Counted from the first letter of the stretch, positions 26,819 to 37,942 are shown. The stretch: 64,000 bases of DNA from Longimicrobiales bacterium (GCA_958296005.1 CATQHQ010000002.1:614501-678500); one strand, 5' to 3'. Numbers and translations are program-made. Notes: generated by a model from the sequence alone, not told the origin.

Positions 26819-28342
26819 CTAGACCGCCCAGCCGTCCCGGTACTCGCGGTCCAAGTACTGGTTGGCTTCCTCCGCGTTGACGATCCGCATCGCGTCGGCG
26901 TCGTAGGAGATCTTCCGGCCCTGGCCTGCCCGCAGCGCCACGATCCCCAGCAGCATGATCTCGGTGAGGCGGGCGGCGTAGCCGAAGGGGCACGACGCCT
27001 CGCCACCCTCCTTGCACGCCTTCACCCAGTTCATCTGGTGCGACTCGGCGATGCGCGTGTAGCGCTTCGGCACGTCGGTGGCTTCGGCGGCCAGGTGCTC
27101 GGGGAAGAGCTGCGGGTTCCGGCCGTAGGTCTCGTGCATCAGGAGGCCCCGGCTCCCCACGAAGATGACGCCGCCCACCCGTTCCAGCTCCACATGGGAG
27201 GGCAGGCCGGCGGGGCGGGGCGGCATCAGCCCGCCGTCGTACCAGTGCAGGTCCACCGGCGGCGCCGTGCCTCGGGCGGGGAACTCGAAGTGGGCGCGCA
27301 TCGCCAGGGGGAACGAGACGGGGTCGTCCGCGGGGCCGCCCCAGGGCGTGGACGTGGCTTCGACGCTGGTCGGGCAGTCGAGCCCCAGCGCCCACACCGG
27401 GTGGTCGATCAGGTGCGCGCCCATGTCGCCCAGCGCGCTTACGCCGAAGTCGACCCAGCCGCGCCAGTTGAAGGGGTGGTAGACCGGATGGTAGGGCACG
27501 TCCCTGGTGGTGGGTCCCAAGTAGCGGTCCCAATCCATCCCTTCCGGCAGGGGATAGCCCGCGTCCATCACGTCGGCCGCCAGCGAGAGGACCGCGCCCT
27601 GGTGCCACTGCTGGTACCAGCCCGGGTTGAGCCCCTCCTTCCACGGCCCCGGCCGGAGCACGCCCTGCGGCCAGATCGGCCGGTTGGTCCACACGTGGAC
27701 CTCGCGGACCGTGCCGATCACGCCGGCCTGCACCCACTCGTTGATCCGCCGCGCGCTGTCTCGGGAGTGGCCCTGGTTCCCCATCTGGGTCACCACCCCC
27801 GTCTCCTCCGCGACCTGGGCCAGGACCCGCGCCTCGCGAACCGTGTACGTCAGCGGCTTCTCGACGTAGACGTGCTTGCCCGCTTCCATCGCCGCCTTGG
27901 CAACGACCGCGTGCAGGTGGTCGGGGGTCGCGACGACCACCCCGTCCAGCTCCTGCTCCCGGTCCAGCATTTCGCGGAAGTCCACGTACTGGCGGGCCTG
28001 CAGGAACTGCTCCCGCCACCGCCGGCCCTTCTCCGAGGGGTTGCCGTCGTAGTCGGTGAGCCGCTCCTGGACTCGCCGGTGCACCACGCCGAAGTCCACG
28101 TCGCAGATCGCGGCCACATGCTCGGAGCCCAGCTCCAGCGCGTTCTCCGTCCCCTGTCCGCCGACCCCGACGATGCCGATGTTCAGCTTCTCCGACGGAG
28201 CTTGGCGGCCGGACCCGCCGAGGACCGCCCTGGGCGCCAACACAGCGCCGGCGGCCAACGTAGACCCTCGGTTCACGAACGTCCTGCGACTGACGGGCGT
28301 TCCGCTGTCGGAGACGGAAGAGCGGTTGAGCTTGTCGGACAT
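26819..28342 (-). CDS. Gfo/Idh/MocA oxidoreductase with Tat signal
   Basis: 507 residues. The N-terminus carries a twin-arginine signal ([10 protein letters not shown], then an Ala-rich stretch), so it is exported folded with its cofactor. A Rossmann domain follows ([15 protein letters not shown]), with [10 protein letters not shown] and the hallmark VEKPLTYT. Members with this architecture (GFO_IDH_MocA plus C-terminal domain) are usually secreted sugar dehydrogenases or glycosidases of the NAD-dependent type. Substrate unknown. It is divergent from the DUF1028 gene. Confidence 0.9.
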   Translation of the reverse strand: MSDKLNRSSVSDSGTPVSRRTFVNRGSTLAAGAVLAPRAVLGGSGRQAPSEKLNIGIVGVGGQGTENALELGSEHVAAICDVDFGVVHRRVQERLTDYDGNPSEKGRRWREQFLQARQYVDFREMLDREQELDGVVVATPDHLHAVVAKAAMEAGKHVYVEKPLTYTVREARVLAQVAEETGVVTQMGNQGHSRDSARRINEWVQAGVIGTVREVHVWTNRPIWPQGVLRPGPWKEGLNPGWYQQWHQGAVLSLAADVMDAGYPLPEGMDWDRYLGPTTRDVPYHPVYHPFNWRGWVDFGVSALGDMGAHLIDHPVWALGLDCPTSVEATSTPWGGPADDPVSFPLAMRAHFEFPARGTAPPVDLHWYDGGLMPPRPAGLPSHVELERVGGVIFVGSRGLLMHETYGRNPQLFPEHLAAEATDVPKRYTRIAESHQMNWVKACKEGGEASCPFGYAARLTEIMLLGIVALRAGQGRKISYDADAMRIVNAEEANQYLDREYRDGWAV

Positions 28343-28404
28343 ATCCGATCCCCTGCAAGTTGGCAGACCCCGATCTCTCTCCGAGACCCCGATGGAGGCT
28401 TACG

Positions 28405-29262
28405 ATGACCCGTGCCCGCTCCCGCAGGCAACCCCGCAGCCGCCGAGTCGTGGCGGCGGTTCTGCTCCTGCTGATCGTTCCGGCGTCGCTGTCGGCCACG
28501 TGGTCGGTGATCGCGGTGGACACGCGCACCGGACAGGTGATCATCGCGTCGGCGACGTGCGTCGCCCAGGAGCGCTTCGCCGGCTTCCCCGCCCAGGGGC
28601 TCATGGACATCCAGGCGATCGTGGTGCCCGGGGTGGGCGTGGCGGCGGCGCAGGCGGGGGTAGACCGGACGCGCTCCAACCAAGAGCTCGTCTACCGCGA
28701 GCTGAGGAACGGGACGGCGCCCGACGCGATCATCGAGATGCTGGCGGCGGACTCCAGCTTCGAGCGGCGGCAGTTCGGGATCTTGGACATGCAGGGCCGG
28801 TGCGCAGGGCACTCGGGCAGCGGCAACGGAGAGGCGTCGCTGGCGGTGGCCGACAGCCTGCCGGACGTCGGGATCTACTTCTCGGTCCAGGGCAACATCC
28901 TAGCGTCCGACGACGTGGTCCACGAGGCGGTGGCCGCGTTCAAGGCGGAGGGCGGCACAATGGCCGACCGGGTCATGGCGGCGATGGAGGCCGCCGACGC
29001 CCAGGGCGGAGACCGCCGTTGCACATGCGAATCGCCACCGGTACTGGAAGGCGTGGCGTGCGACGGCAAGACGTCCCACGTGGCCTACATTCTCGTGGCG
29101 AACCCCGACGACCCGGAGGGCGAGTCGTTCAACGACGGCGACTACTCGCTGTACATCGACGTGCACGACCAGAACATCCAGCCCGGCGAGAACGCCAATC
29201 CGGTCAAGACCTTGCGGATGCGCTACGACCGCTGGAAGACGGAGTCGGGAGGCGGGCGGTAG
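28405..29262 (+). CDS. secreted DUF1028 family protein
   Basis: 285 residues. ATG 28405 is chosen because GGAGG lies seven bases upstream. A basic N-terminus and hydrophobic segment (VVAAVLLLLIVPASLSA) form a signal peptide. The DUF1028 fold, related to Ntn hydrolases, is recognised by TWSVIAVDTRTGQVIIAS, VPGVGVAAAQAGVD and YFSVQGNILAS. Its C-terminal part contains CRCTCE-like Cys residues (RRCTCESPP) and an Asp-rich tail. Function of the family is not established. Probably monocistronic. Confidence 0.87.
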   Translation: MTRARSRRQPRSRRVVAAVLLLLIVPASLSATWSVIAVDTRTGQVIIASATCVAQERFAGFPAQGLMDIQAIVVPGVGVAAAQAGVDRTRSNQELVYRELRNGTAPDAIIEMLAADSSFERRQFGILDMQGRCAGHSGSGNGEASLAVADSLPDVGIYFSVQGNILASDDVVHEAVAAFKAEGGTMADRVMAAMEAADAQGGDRRCTCESPPVLEGVACDGKTSHVAYILVANPDDPEGESFNDGDYSLYIDVHDQNIQPGENANPVKTLRMRYDRWKTESGGGR

Positions 29263-29296
29263 CCCCGAATACCCTGGCGGCCTGGCGTTGCGTCGT

Positions 29297-30472
29297 TCAG
29301 CCGTTCCGGGCGTTCCACGCCTCCAGCAACGCCTGCTCGGCCTCCTGCATCGCCTCCATCGTGGCCGGTCCCCTCTCCATGTCGGTCGTGCGCAGGCCGG
29401 CGCGCATCCCGTCGGGCCGGTCGGCGAGGGCTTCGTCGTTCCACCACGCCAGAGTGTCGCGGATCGTGTCGGCGATCGGGCGGCTCGTGTAGCCGGCGGC
29501 CACCGCGGCGGCGTTGGACACCACGTGAACGGCGCTGAACGTCCCCTCGGGCGGAGCCCAGATCGGGAAGAACGCGCCTTGTTCCTGAACGAACGAGAAG
29601 TCGTCGATCCAGTGGAAGGCGGCGTCGCTGCCGGTGACTTCCCGGCACGCCTCGAGCATCGGCGACATCTCGACGGCCTCGACCGGTCCCACGCCGTTGA
29701 AGACGCCGCCGGTGCCGTTCTCCATCATGCGCACGACCCACTGCGCCAAGTCCCGGGCGTCGATGAACTGGACGGGGTCCGAGGGGGTGCCGGGCACGGC
29801 CATGGCCCCGCCTGCCGCGACGCGAACCGGCCAGTAGGTCCAGCGGTCGGTGCTGTCGCGGGGGCCGACGATGTAGCCGGGCCGGACGATGTTGGCCCGG
29901 TCGCCGAAGACCTCCTGCACGGCCTCCTCGCAGAGAGCCTTGAACGGTCCGTAGGTGGATCCGTCCCACTCGTCGGCGTCTTCCATGGCGGGGTCTTCCA
30001 GCCGCGCCACCTCGTAGTCCTCCGTGATCCCCGGCGTCGCCAGGTCCTTGTAGGCGGAGATCGACGACACGAAGGCGTACCGGCCCGAGTCGGCAAGCAG
30101 CGCCGCCGACGCCCGCACGTGCCTGGGGATGAAGCCGGAGTTGTCGATGACGGCGTCCCAGGTGCGGCCTTCCAGGGCGGTCAAGTCGTCGGCACGGTCG
30201 CCCACCAGCTTCTCCACGTCGGGGAAGAGGTGAGTGTTGGTCCGGCCCCGGTTGAAGAGGGTGATCTCGTGTCCTCGGTCGATGGCGTATTCGACCATGT
30301 GGGGGCCGATGAACCCGGTCCCGCCCAGGATCAGGATCGACATCGGGGACGGCCCCGACTCGGAGTCGTCGGGCGGAACGCACGCTGCGCCAAGGCCCAG
30401 CCCGCCGGCAACGGCCGCCGTCGTCTTGAGGAAGTCCCGCCTGTCCCACAGCGCCATTGCATCGCCCGCCAT
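29297..30472 (-). CDS. Tat-exported NAD-dependent epimerase/reductase-like lipoprotein
   Basis: 391 residues. Tat signal WDRRDFLKTT followed by a hydrophobic Gly/Ala run ending GLGAAC, a possible lipobox. The extended SDR fold starts at ILILGGTGFIGPHMVE (GxxGxxG) and has FVSSISAYKD and a YGPFK form of the YxxxK catalytic pair. RPGYIVGPRD and FIDARDLAQW are typical of isoflavone-reductase/epimerase-like SDRs. A folded NAD enzyme outside the cytoplasm is unusual but occurs with Tat export; the Gfo/Idh neighbour has the same feature. Confidence 0.86.
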   Translation of the reverse strand: MAGDAMALWDRRDFLKTTAAVAGGLGLGAACVPPDDSESGPSPMSILILGGTGFIGPHMVEYAIDRGHEITLFNRGRTNTHLFPDVEKLVGDRADDLTALEGRTWDAVIDNSGFIPRHVRASAALLADSGRYAFVSSISAYKDLATPGITEDYEVARLEDPAMEDADEWDGSTYGPFKALCEEAVQEVFGDRANIVRPGYIVGPRDSTDRWTYWPVRVAAGGAMAVPGTPSDPVQFIDARDLAQWVVRMMENGTGGVFNGVGPVEAVEMSPMLEACREVTGSDAAFHWIDDFSFVQEQGAFFPIWAPPEGTFSAVHVVSNAAAVAAGYTSRPIADTIRDTLAWWNDEALADRPDGMRAGLRTTDMERGPATMEAMQEAEQALLEAWNARNG

Positions 30473-30648
30473 CGTGTTGCTCTCCGTTAAAAAGGGGACC
30501 GCGAAGTCGGAACAACATACGGCGCGAACCGATGCGGGGAAAGCGTCCGAGGAGGCCTGCCCAGCCCCGAGGGGCGGGGCACCAGGGGAACGATTACCTT
30601 TGACCGATCGCCAAACCCGTCAACCAAACAACGGGACTGCGCACGACG

Positions 30649-32085
30649 ATGCCCATAGTTCGACGCTCCTTCCTGAAGAAGCTGGCCGCCGCTGGAGGGG
30701 GCGCCATGCTCACCCCGTCAACCGCCGGGTTGGTCGCCTGCTGCGACGCCGCGGCCCAGCGGTCGGGGGGCGCGTCCCGCACGCGGTTCGTCAAGCCCTA
30801 CGGCGAGCTCGCGCCCAGCCCCGAGTGCCCCGAGATCGAAATCCCGGAGAGTTTCCGCTGCGTGCGGCTGAGCTCCGGCGGCGTGCCCTCCAATGTCCGG
30901 GACGGCCTGACCGTCCCCAACGCCTTCGACGGCATGGCGGCGTTCCCTCTCCCCAACGGCAACGTCCGCCTGATCCGCAACCACGAGATGGTGGACAGCT
31001 CCGACACTGGGCGCGCTATCGGGTCGCCCAGCTACGACGCCAAGGGCAGCGGCGGCACCACCTCTTTGGAAGTGCGCGTCTCGGAGGGCGCCGCTGGAGT
31101 GGAGGTCGAGCTGGTGGACGAGGTTGTCTCCCTGGCCGGCACGCTGGTCAACTGCGCCGGCGGCCCCACGCCCTGGGGAAGCTGGCTGTCCTGCGAGGAG
31201 ATCACGTGGGGTCGCGACGAAGGGTACGACAAGCCCCACGGCTACATCTTCGAGGTGCCGGCGGCCGCCGAAGGGCCAGTGGACCCGGTTCCGCTCAAGG
31301 CGATGGGACGCTTCGTCCACGAGGCCGTCGCGGTCGATCCGGATACTGGGATCGTCTACGAGACGGAGGACGCTTGGTACGTGCCGGGCCGGGAAGACTT
31401 GCCCGGTGCCGGGCTCTACCGCTTCATCCCCGCCGAGCCCGGAAGACTGGCGGCCGGCGGACGGCTTCAGGTGATGGCGGTCACCGGTTCTCCGCAATAC
31501 CTGACCGCGCAGGACCAGACGCCGGGAACCGTCCTGCCCGTCCACTGGGTGGATATCGACGACCCGGACCCGGCCGACGCCGATACCGACTCGCTGGCGG
31601 TCTTCAAGCAGGGACTTGCCCAGGGCGCGGCGGTCTTCGCCCGGCTTGAGGGCGCCTTCCACGGCGACGGTGGCATCTACGTCGTCTCCACCAACGGGGG
31701 CGCCGCTGGGGCGGGGCAAGTCTTCCACTACCGGCCGCTGTCCGAGGACCGAGGCGAGCTCTCCCTCGTCTTCGAGTCGCCGTCCAAGGACGTGCTGGAC
31801 AGCCCCGACAACATCGTGGTCAGCCCGAGAGGGGGACTGGTGATGTGCGAGGACGGCACCGACGACCAGTATGTGCGAGGGTTGGACAAGGACGGGGCGA
31901 TAGTGAACCTCGTGCGCGCGCCCAAGGTCAGCGACGATCGGCAGCCGGGGGAGTTCGCCGGTTCCTGCTTCAGCCCCGACGGGCGCGTGCTGTTCTTCAA
32001 CCAGCAGGGCTCGCGCCAAGTCGGCGGCAGCAGGCCGAGCGCCACCTACGCGCTGTGGGGACCCTGGGAGGACGGCCCGCTGTGA
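30649..32085 (+). CDS. PhoX-like (DUF839) secreted phosphatase
   Basis: 478 residues. Tat signal VRRSFLKKLAAAGGG. The body is the beta-propeller of PhoX-type alkaline phosphatases: NHEMVDSS, GGTTSLEV, NCAGGPTPWGSWLSCEE (Cys of the iron-calcium site), FVHEAVAVDPDTGIVYETED, and SPDNIVVSPRGGLVMCEDG. A role in releasing phosphate from organic esters is likely but other esterase roles are possible. A TTGACC lies at about 30600 without a clear -10. The next three genes follow with 4-base overlaps. Confidence 0.88.
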   Translation: MPIVRRSFLKKLAAAGGGAMLTPSTAGLVACCDAAAQRSGGASRTRFVKPYGELAPSPECPEIEIPESFRCVRLSSGGVPSNVRDGLTVPNAFDGMAAFPLPNGNVRLIRNHEMVDSSDTGRAIGSPSYDAKGSGGTTSLEVRVSEGAAGVEVELVDEVVSLAGTLVNCAGGPTPWGSWLSCEEITWGRDEGYDKPHGYIFEVPAAAEGPVDPVPLKAMGRFVHEAVAVDPDTGIVYETEDAWYVPGREDLPGAGLYRFIPAEPGRLAAGGRLQVMAVTGSPQYLTAQDQTPGTVLPVHWVDIDDPDPADADTDSLAVFKQGLAQGAAVFARLEGAFHGDGGIYVVSTNGGAAGAGQVFHYRPLSEDRGELSLVFESPSKDVLDSPDNIVVSPRGGLVMCEDGTDDQYVRGLDKDGAIVNLVRAPKVSDDRQPGEFAGSCFSPDGRVLFFNQQGSRQVGGSRPSATYALWGPWEDGPL

Positions 32086-32687
32086 GCCGTCCGAGCACGA
32101 GGCCCGAGCGCCCCTTTGCGCTGGAGTGGCTGCACACCCTGTCTGAACTGCTGGTCGAGTCCAGCTGCCGGCGCCGGGGAGAGCCCGTTCCCCTCGGTCA
32201 GGGCCTGGAAGCCCTGGCGCGGCTCTGGTCCCCGGAGACCGGCTGCGACCCGAACCGCTCCGTCTATTGGATCGGCAACGGCGGGAGCGCGGCGGTCGCG
32301 TCCCACATGTCGCAGGACCTGTTGAACGCGTGCGGGGTTCGGTCCCACACCTTCAACGACGCATCGCTGATCACCTGCATGTCCAACGACTACGGCGTCG
32401 AGCGCGTCTTCAAGAACCCCCTCGCCGTTGCGGGTCGCGAAGGCGACGTGCTGATGGCGATCTCCAGTTCGGGCATGTCGCCCAACGTCGTTGACGCGGC
32501 GCAGGCCGGGCTGGAGATGGGGATGACCCTCGTGACGCTCTCTGCGTTTTCGCCCGACAACCGCCTGAACGGCCTGAGCGCGGAGCTTTCCTTCTACACG
32601 CCGACCCGCGTGTACGGTCACGCGGAGCTGACCCACGAAGCGATGCTCCACTCGGCGATCGACGTGATCTCCAGGCCGCGGGCGTGA
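32082..32687 (+). CDS. SIS-domain phosphosugar isomerase, GmhA-like
   Basis: 201 residues from GTG overlapping phoX-like stop. Sedoheptulose-7-phosphate isomerase pattern: WIGNGGSAAVASHMSQDL near residue 65 and SSSGMSPNVVDAAQAG, with C-terminal HAELTHEAMLHSAID. Where E. coli GmhA has HxxxE as zinc ligands, this protein has HMSQD, so a Glu is replaced by Asp one place off. Next to a heptose-kinase-like gene, it probably makes heptose-7-phosphate for surface sugars. Confidence 0.85.
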   Translation: MSRPSTRPERPFALEWLHTLSELLVESSCRRRGEPVPLGQGLEALARLWSPETGCDPNRSVYWIGNGGSAAVASHMSQDLLNACGVRSHTFNDASLITCMSNDYGVERVFKNPLAVAGREGDVLMAISSSGMSPNVVDAAQAGLEMGMTLVTLSAFSPDNRLNGLSAELSFYTPTRVYGHAELTHEAMLHSAIDVISRPRA

Positions 32688-33670
32688 TCATTACGCGGAC
32701 GCCGTACCGGGTCAGCTTGGCCGGCGGCGGAACCGATTTTCCGTCGTACTTCCAGGATCACGGCGGTCTGGTGGTCAGCATCGCGATACGGAAGTACTTC
32801 TACATGTGTTTGACCTCCCGGCTGGACGACAACCTGCGCCTCGCGTACTTCAAGACCGAGTTCGTCCGCCACGCAGGAGAGCTGAAGCACGAGATCGCAC
32901 GCGCCGTCTTCGAGTCCTACGGGCTGTCCTCCGGCTTGGAGATGTCGATGGTGGGCGAAGTGCCTGCGGGCAGCGGACTGGGTTCCAGCGGCGCCGTGGC
33001 GGCGGGCACATTGAGGGCGGTTCGCGCCTTCCTGAAGCTGGAGCACGATTTCGCGGCCCTCGCCAGGGAGGCGGTCGAGATCGAGACGGAGACGCTGGGC
33101 AAGCCCTCTGGATGGCAGGATCAGTACGGCGTCGTCTACCCCGGCTTGAAGGCCGTCGAGTTCCGCACCGACAAGAAAGCGCACGTCGAACCCTTGGTGC
33201 TGTCTCGAGAGAACCAGATGCTGCTGGAGGAGAACGCCGTGCTGGTGTTCACCGGGCGTCGCCGAGCGTCCGCGCCGGTGCTGGCGCAGCAAGCCGCCAA
33301 TCAGCGGGCGAACCTGTCGTGCCTCCGGCTGCTTCGCGGAATCGCTTTGGAGGTCAAGAAGGCGCTCTGCGCGGAGCGGATCGACCTTCGTCTGCTCGGC
33401 GAGCTGCTCGACGAAAGCTGGCGAGCGAAGCGAACCCTGGCGGACAGCATCACCGACTCCTCCATCGACCGCATGTACGAAGTGGGAAGGAGGGCTGGCG
33501 CGTGGGGCGGAAAGCTGCTGGGCGCGGGCGGGGGCGGGTTCTACCTCTTCCTCGTCGCCAAGGAGAACCAGCCCAAGTTGCTCTCCAGCCTGGGCAACCC
33601 GCCTTGGATGCCGCTCACCTTCGACCTGAATGGGTGCTCGATCGCGTACGACGCCCGGCAAGCGGGATGA
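32684..33670 (+). CDS. GHMP kinase, heptose-7-phosphate kinase (HddA)-like
   Basis: 328 residues from GTG overlapping the isomerase. GHMP fold: RTPYRVSLAGGGTDFPSYF at the N-terminus (as in HddA and related sugar kinases), ATP loop VPAGSGLGSSGAVAAG, and C-terminal WGGKLLGAGGGGFYLFL. With the GmhA-like gene this suggests D-glycero-alpha-D-manno-heptose 1,7-bisphosphate for GDP-heptose, used in S-layer, O-antigen or capsule. No phosphatase (GmhB) or guanylyltransferase (HddC) is in the window. Confidence 0.87.
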   Translation: MIITRTPYRVSLAGGGTDFPSYFQDHGGLVVSIAIRKYFYMCLTSRLDDNLRLAYFKTEFVRHAGELKHEIARAVFESYGLSSGLEMSMVGEVPAGSGLGSSGAVAAGTLRAVRAFLKLEHDFAALAREAVEIETETLGKPSGWQDQYGVVYPGLKAVEFRTDKKAHVEPLVLSRENQMLLEENAVLVFTGRRRASAPVLAQQAANQRANLSCLRLLRGIALEVKKALCAERIDLRLLGELLDESWRAKRTLADSITDSSIDRMYEVGRRAGAWGGKLLGAGGGGFYLFLVAKENQPKLLSSLGNPPWMPLTFDLNGCSIAYDARQAG

Positions 33671-34314
33671 CGGGGAGGCGTAGCCCGCTGTCCACGGCGG
33701 TCTCGGTGGGCGTTCTGGCCGTTGCGGCGGTTGCGGCGACTGGAGTCGAGGCGGCGGCCCAACTGTCGGTGGGAGTGATGGGCGGGTTGAACCGGTCCAC
33801 GGCCACCGGTAGCGGCTCTTCGGGGGCCGAGGCGCGGACGGGCTTCATGCTGGGCGGGACGGCGACGATTCTCGTCGGGGAGACCTTCTCCGTTCGGCCG
33901 GAGCTCTATTTCTCCACCAAGGGATCGCGCTTTCGCACGGGACCCGGCGGCTTCGACGTCAGGACGATGAAGACCGCGTCCGTGCAGGTGCCGCTTCTGG
34001 TCCAGCTGCACACGCGCCCGGGGGGGCTGGTGCGACCGCATCTGTTCGCGGGCATGTCGCTGGGCGTGTCGGTGAGGTGCCGGATCGACGCCGCCGAGTG
34101 CTCCGAAGACGAGAGCTTGACCCGAGGCGGCTTCGAGATAGGGGTTGTCATGGGTGGCGAAGTCGAGTTCGGCCGGGTCGCGGTCGGCGCGCGCTACGAA
34201 GCGGGGTTGGGGCCGGCGGGGCAGTTCTCCTGGGGGACGGACATCTTCGACGGGGTACTCTCGTTTACTGTCCGGTCCCGGGTGTTCTCGCAGGGGCGGA
34301 GAGCGCGGGAGTAG
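33667..34314 (+). CDS. outer-membrane beta-barrel protein
   Basis: 215 residues. ATG overlaps the kinase stop. A signal peptide (about 1-33, ending VEAAAQ) precedes alternating hydrophobic strands typical of a small barrel (PorT/OmpW size), with a Gly-rich start LSVGVMGGLNRS and C-terminal SFTVRSRVFSQ. Two Cys in a loop (RCRIDAAEC) may form a disulfide. Such proteins are common as adhesins or assembly factors; no function can be given. Last gene of the phoX operon. Confidence 0.75.
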   Translation: MTGRRSPLSTAVSVGVLAVAAVAATGVEAAAQLSVGVMGGLNRSTATGSGSSGAEARTGFMLGGTATILVGETFSVRPELYFSTKGSRFRTGPGGFDVRTMKTASVQVPLLVQLHTRPGGLVRPHLFAGMSLGVSVRCRIDAAECSEDESLTRGGFEIGVVMGGEVEFGRVAVGARYEAGLGPAGQFSWGTDIFDGVLSFTVRSRVFSQGRRARE

Positions 34315-34339
34315 AACGGCCCGGAGTCGGCGTCGGCGG

Positions 34340-35103
<764 letters not shown>

Positions 35104-35107
<4 letters not shown>

Positions 35108-35952
35108 CGCGCTGCTAGGCGCAGGGGGAGCAGGAGGAGCCCGCCGGCGGCTGCGAGCACCAGCGCCAAGGCGATCGCTGCGCGGACGTCGGACTCCAGG
35201 GCGGCGTAGATCGCCAGAGGCATCGTCTGGGTCGTCCCGGGCAGGTTGCCCGCGAAGAGGAGGGTGGCGCCGAACTCCCCCATCGCCCGGGCCCAGGAAA
35301 GGGCCGCCCCAGCCACGACTCCCGGGGCCGCCAACGGAACCGCGACGCGAAAGAACGCGCCCGACGGCGACTGGCCCAAGGTGCGGGCGACGATCAGCAT
35401 GTCCTCGTCCACCTTGCGGAACGCGGCGGCGGCGGCTTGGACGTAGAACGGTGCCGACACGACGATCTGGGCCAGCACCACTGCCGTGGCCGTGAAGGCG
35501 ACGCGGACCCCGGCCTCCGCCAGCGCCGGGCCGAAGAGACCGCCGCGCCCGAAGGTCTCCAGCAGGGCGATCCCCATGACGGCAGGAGGAATCACTATCG
35601 GCAGGTCCACGAGCGACTCGGCCCACCGCACCCGTCGCCGGGGCCGCGTAGCGATCCACCAAGCGAGGGGAGTGCCCGCCGCGACGACCACAGCCAAGCT
35701 GGCCGCCGTCGTCAGGGCGCTGAGCCGCAGGGCAGGGCCGAAGAGAGGATGACGGACTCCCGCGAGCAGATCCGTCGGGGAAGAAGCCCCGGCCAGCGCG
35801 ATCAAGGGAACCGCCAGGAGCGCCAGCATCGGGAGCGCGGCCAGGAACGGCGTCCGCCCGGCGAAGAGGGTTGCCGACGCGGGAGCACGGCGACGCGCGA
35901 CCGCGCCGTGCCGCCGTGCGCGCCGGGCGGACGCGACGAACGGCTTCCTCAC
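35104..35952 (-). CDS. modB: molybdate ABC transporter permease
   Basis: 282 residues from GTG 35952, overlapping modA (GTGA). About six membrane spans. Family marks: [16 protein letters not shown], and the EAA-type loop [29 protein letters not shown] that contacts ModC, followed by [27 protein letters not shown], typical of ModB/CysT-type permeases. The Arg-rich N-terminus (about 50 residues) is longer than usual. Confidence 0.9.
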
Positions 35953-36779
35953 GACCGATCCCCAGGCGAGAGGCCCGGCCCCGCGAAGCCTCGCCGGGAG
36001 AGGACCCCCTGGCCCTCCGGCGACAGCACGAACTCGACCCACGCCTCGGCGTCGCTCCGGTCGGCCGTCCCCGCGGCCACGGCTATCGCATACTCCACCC
36101 GGACGCCGAGGGACGGCGGCACGGGAACTGCACGGACACGGGTGCCGGCGTCCGACGCCCCGGCGGCAACGGCGTCGGTCCGGTAGACGATCGCCGCGTC
36201 GGCTTCGCCCAGTTCGACCTTGGTCCGCACCAGCCGCGTGTTGCTCTCGTGGGAGACGACCCGCTCCAGCACCTTCGCCTCGAACGCCGCACCGTAGTGG
36301 GCCGTCGCCCGCGTCAGGGCCACCCGGGCATAGGTGCCAACGGGCACGGCGGCAGTGCCCAGAACCAGCCGCTCGGCCCGAGGCAAGTCGCCGAACGACT
36401 CGATGCGCGCCGGGTTGTCCGGCGGCACGATCACCGCCAGCTCGTTCGCCGCGAAGACGCGGGGGGCGGTCGCGAGCCCTGCGTCCGCCAGCGCCCGGAC
36501 GTGAGCCAGGTCCGCCGAAGCGAAGACTTGGAACTCGGCGCCCTGCTCGATCTGCAACCGCAGCACCTGACTGCCTGCGAAGACCAGAACGACGTCCACG
36601 TCCGAACGGCGCGCCTCGAAGCGCGGAGCGATCTCGTGAAACGCCTCCGTCAGCGAAGACGCCGCAAAGACCGTCAACGCCCGGCGTTCGCCGACGGATC
36701 CAGGAGCGCCGTCGCCGCAGCTCCACGCCGCCAACGAGGACGCCAGCCACCAGAGGCGGGCCGCGCGAGTTCGGGTCAC
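35949..36779 (-). CDS. modA: molybdate ABC transporter substrate-binding lipoprotein
   Basis: 276 residues from GTG 36779. Signal peptide with lipobox LAAWSC (Cys21). ModA marks: [49 protein letters not shown], and [24 protein letters not shown]. The Ser of AASSL and FAGS would hold the oxyanion. Tungstate is possible as an alternative ligand. GTG overlaps the regulator stop. Confidence 0.92.
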   Translation of the reverse strand: MTRTRAARLWWLASSLAAWSCGDGAPGSVGERRALTVFAASSLTEAFHEIAPRFEARRSDVDVVLVFAGSQVLRLQIEQGAEFQVFASADLAHVRALADAGLATAPRVFAANELAVIVPPDNPARIESFGDLPRAERLVLGTAAVPVGTYARVALTRATAHYGAAFEAKVLERVVSHESNTRLVRTKVELGEADAAIVYRTDAVAAGASDAGTRVRAVPVPPSLGVRVEYAIAVAAGTADRSDAEAWVEFVLSPEGQGVLSRRGFAGPGLSPGDRS

Positions 36780-37924
36780 GCCGCCTCCACCGTGGCGACT
36801 TGGCCGATGAGCGAGACGTCGTATCCCGGCAGGACGGCGACCTCGGCGCGGAAGCCCGGGTCGTCCAACACCTGGAGGAGCCGGGACACCGGGGGTGCCG
36901 CGGCCAGCTCGGCGGGGACCACCAAGTCGAAGCGCTCCTCTGCGATCGGCACGAAGTCCAGTCCTTCCGCCAGCGCCGCGCCCTCGATGGCGACCCCCGC
37001 GTCGGCCGACCGCCGCCGCACCAGCCATGCGACTTCCTCGTGCCCCGACGCCAACGGCCCTGCCGGCGCCGACTGGCAAGCGTCCGCGGCAGCCCGCAGT
37101 CGCTGCGTCAACGCATGAGCCCCCGACCCGCGTTCCCTGCGGACCAGGCGCAGGCCGGGGCGAAAGAGGTCCTCCCCGCCGGTTATGGCCAGCGGATTGC
37201 CGGGCGCGACCACGACCCCCTGTCGCCACCGGGTCAAGTTGACCACGAGAAACCGCCGCCCCGGCAACGCGCGCCGCACCCCCCGTACGTTCGCCGCCTC
37301 CCCGCCAATGCCGGACAAGTGGAGCCCCGCGACGTGCACCAGCCCAGCCGCCAGCAGCTCCAGCGCCCGTCGATTTCCTGCCCGCAGCCACCGCACGCGG
37401 GCGTCTGCAAAGCGCCGCCTAGTCCAGTGAACGACAGGTCCCAGCAAGGGGGCGCAGCCGGCAACCAGCACGTTGCGTTCCAGCTCCCGGAGGCGTGCCA
37501 ACGGCCGGACGGTCGCATGGAACTGGCCTGCCCGGCCCGAATCCGACGAGAGCACGGTTGCTCCCGGAAGCACGACGCCGTCGGCGGCGGCAGCAGCGGC
37601 GGCAGGAAGCGGGTGGGCGATCCAGCGTCCCGAGACCCGTCCCACGGCGACCCGCGGGTCCGCGTCGATCCCCGGCTCGGCGACCAGCCGAACCCCAAGT
37701 CCCGGCGGAGCCGCCAGCTGGAAGACGTCGTCCAAGCCGCATCCCAGCACATGGGCGAACTGCAGCGCTAGGCTCGTGGACGGGACGCTCCTGCCCGCTT
37801 CGATCGCTGCGATCGTCTGACGAGACACGCCGGCCAGCTCTGCCAGCTCCCGCTGAGGGAGCCCACGAGCCTTCCGACGGTGCCTCAAGCGGTTGTCCAG
37901 TCTGGGCTCCGGCATCGTTTCCAT
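36776..37924 (-). CDS. XRE-type regulator with periplasmic-binding-like domain (molybdate module)
   Basis: 382 residues from ATG 37924; GTG 37948 is a possible start but would place the gene inside the operator. N-terminal helix-turn-helix ([34 protein letters not shown], with the helix [11 protein letters not shown]) followed by a helical linker, then a ModA/PBP-like domain: [23 protein letters not shown], and [15 protein letters not shown]. This HTH plus substrate-binding-like layout is known for molybdate-linked regulators and suggests it senses molybdate directly. It is the first gene of regulator-modA-modB-modC, every junction a four-base overlap. Confidence 0.85.
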   Translation of the reverse strand: METMPEPRLDNRLRHRRKARGLPQRELAELAGVSRQTIAAIEAGRSVPSTSLALQFAHVLGCGLDDVFQLAAPPGLGVRLVAEPGIDADPRVAVGRVSGRWIAHPLPAAAAAAADGVVLPGATVLSSDSGRAGQFHATVRPLARLRELERNVLVAGCAPLLGPVVHWTRRRFADARVRWLRAGNRRALELLAAGLVHVAGLHLSGIGGEAANVRGVRRALPGRRFLVVNLTRWRQGVVVAPGNPLAITGGEDLFRPGLRLVRRERGSGAHALTQRLRAAADACQSAPAGPLASGHEEVAWLVRRRSADAGVAIEGAALAEGLDFVPIAEERFDLVVPAELAAAPPVSRLLQVLDDPGFRAEVAVLPGYDVSLIGQVATVEAA

Positions 37925-37942
37925 TCTCCAGGAATCAGTAAA

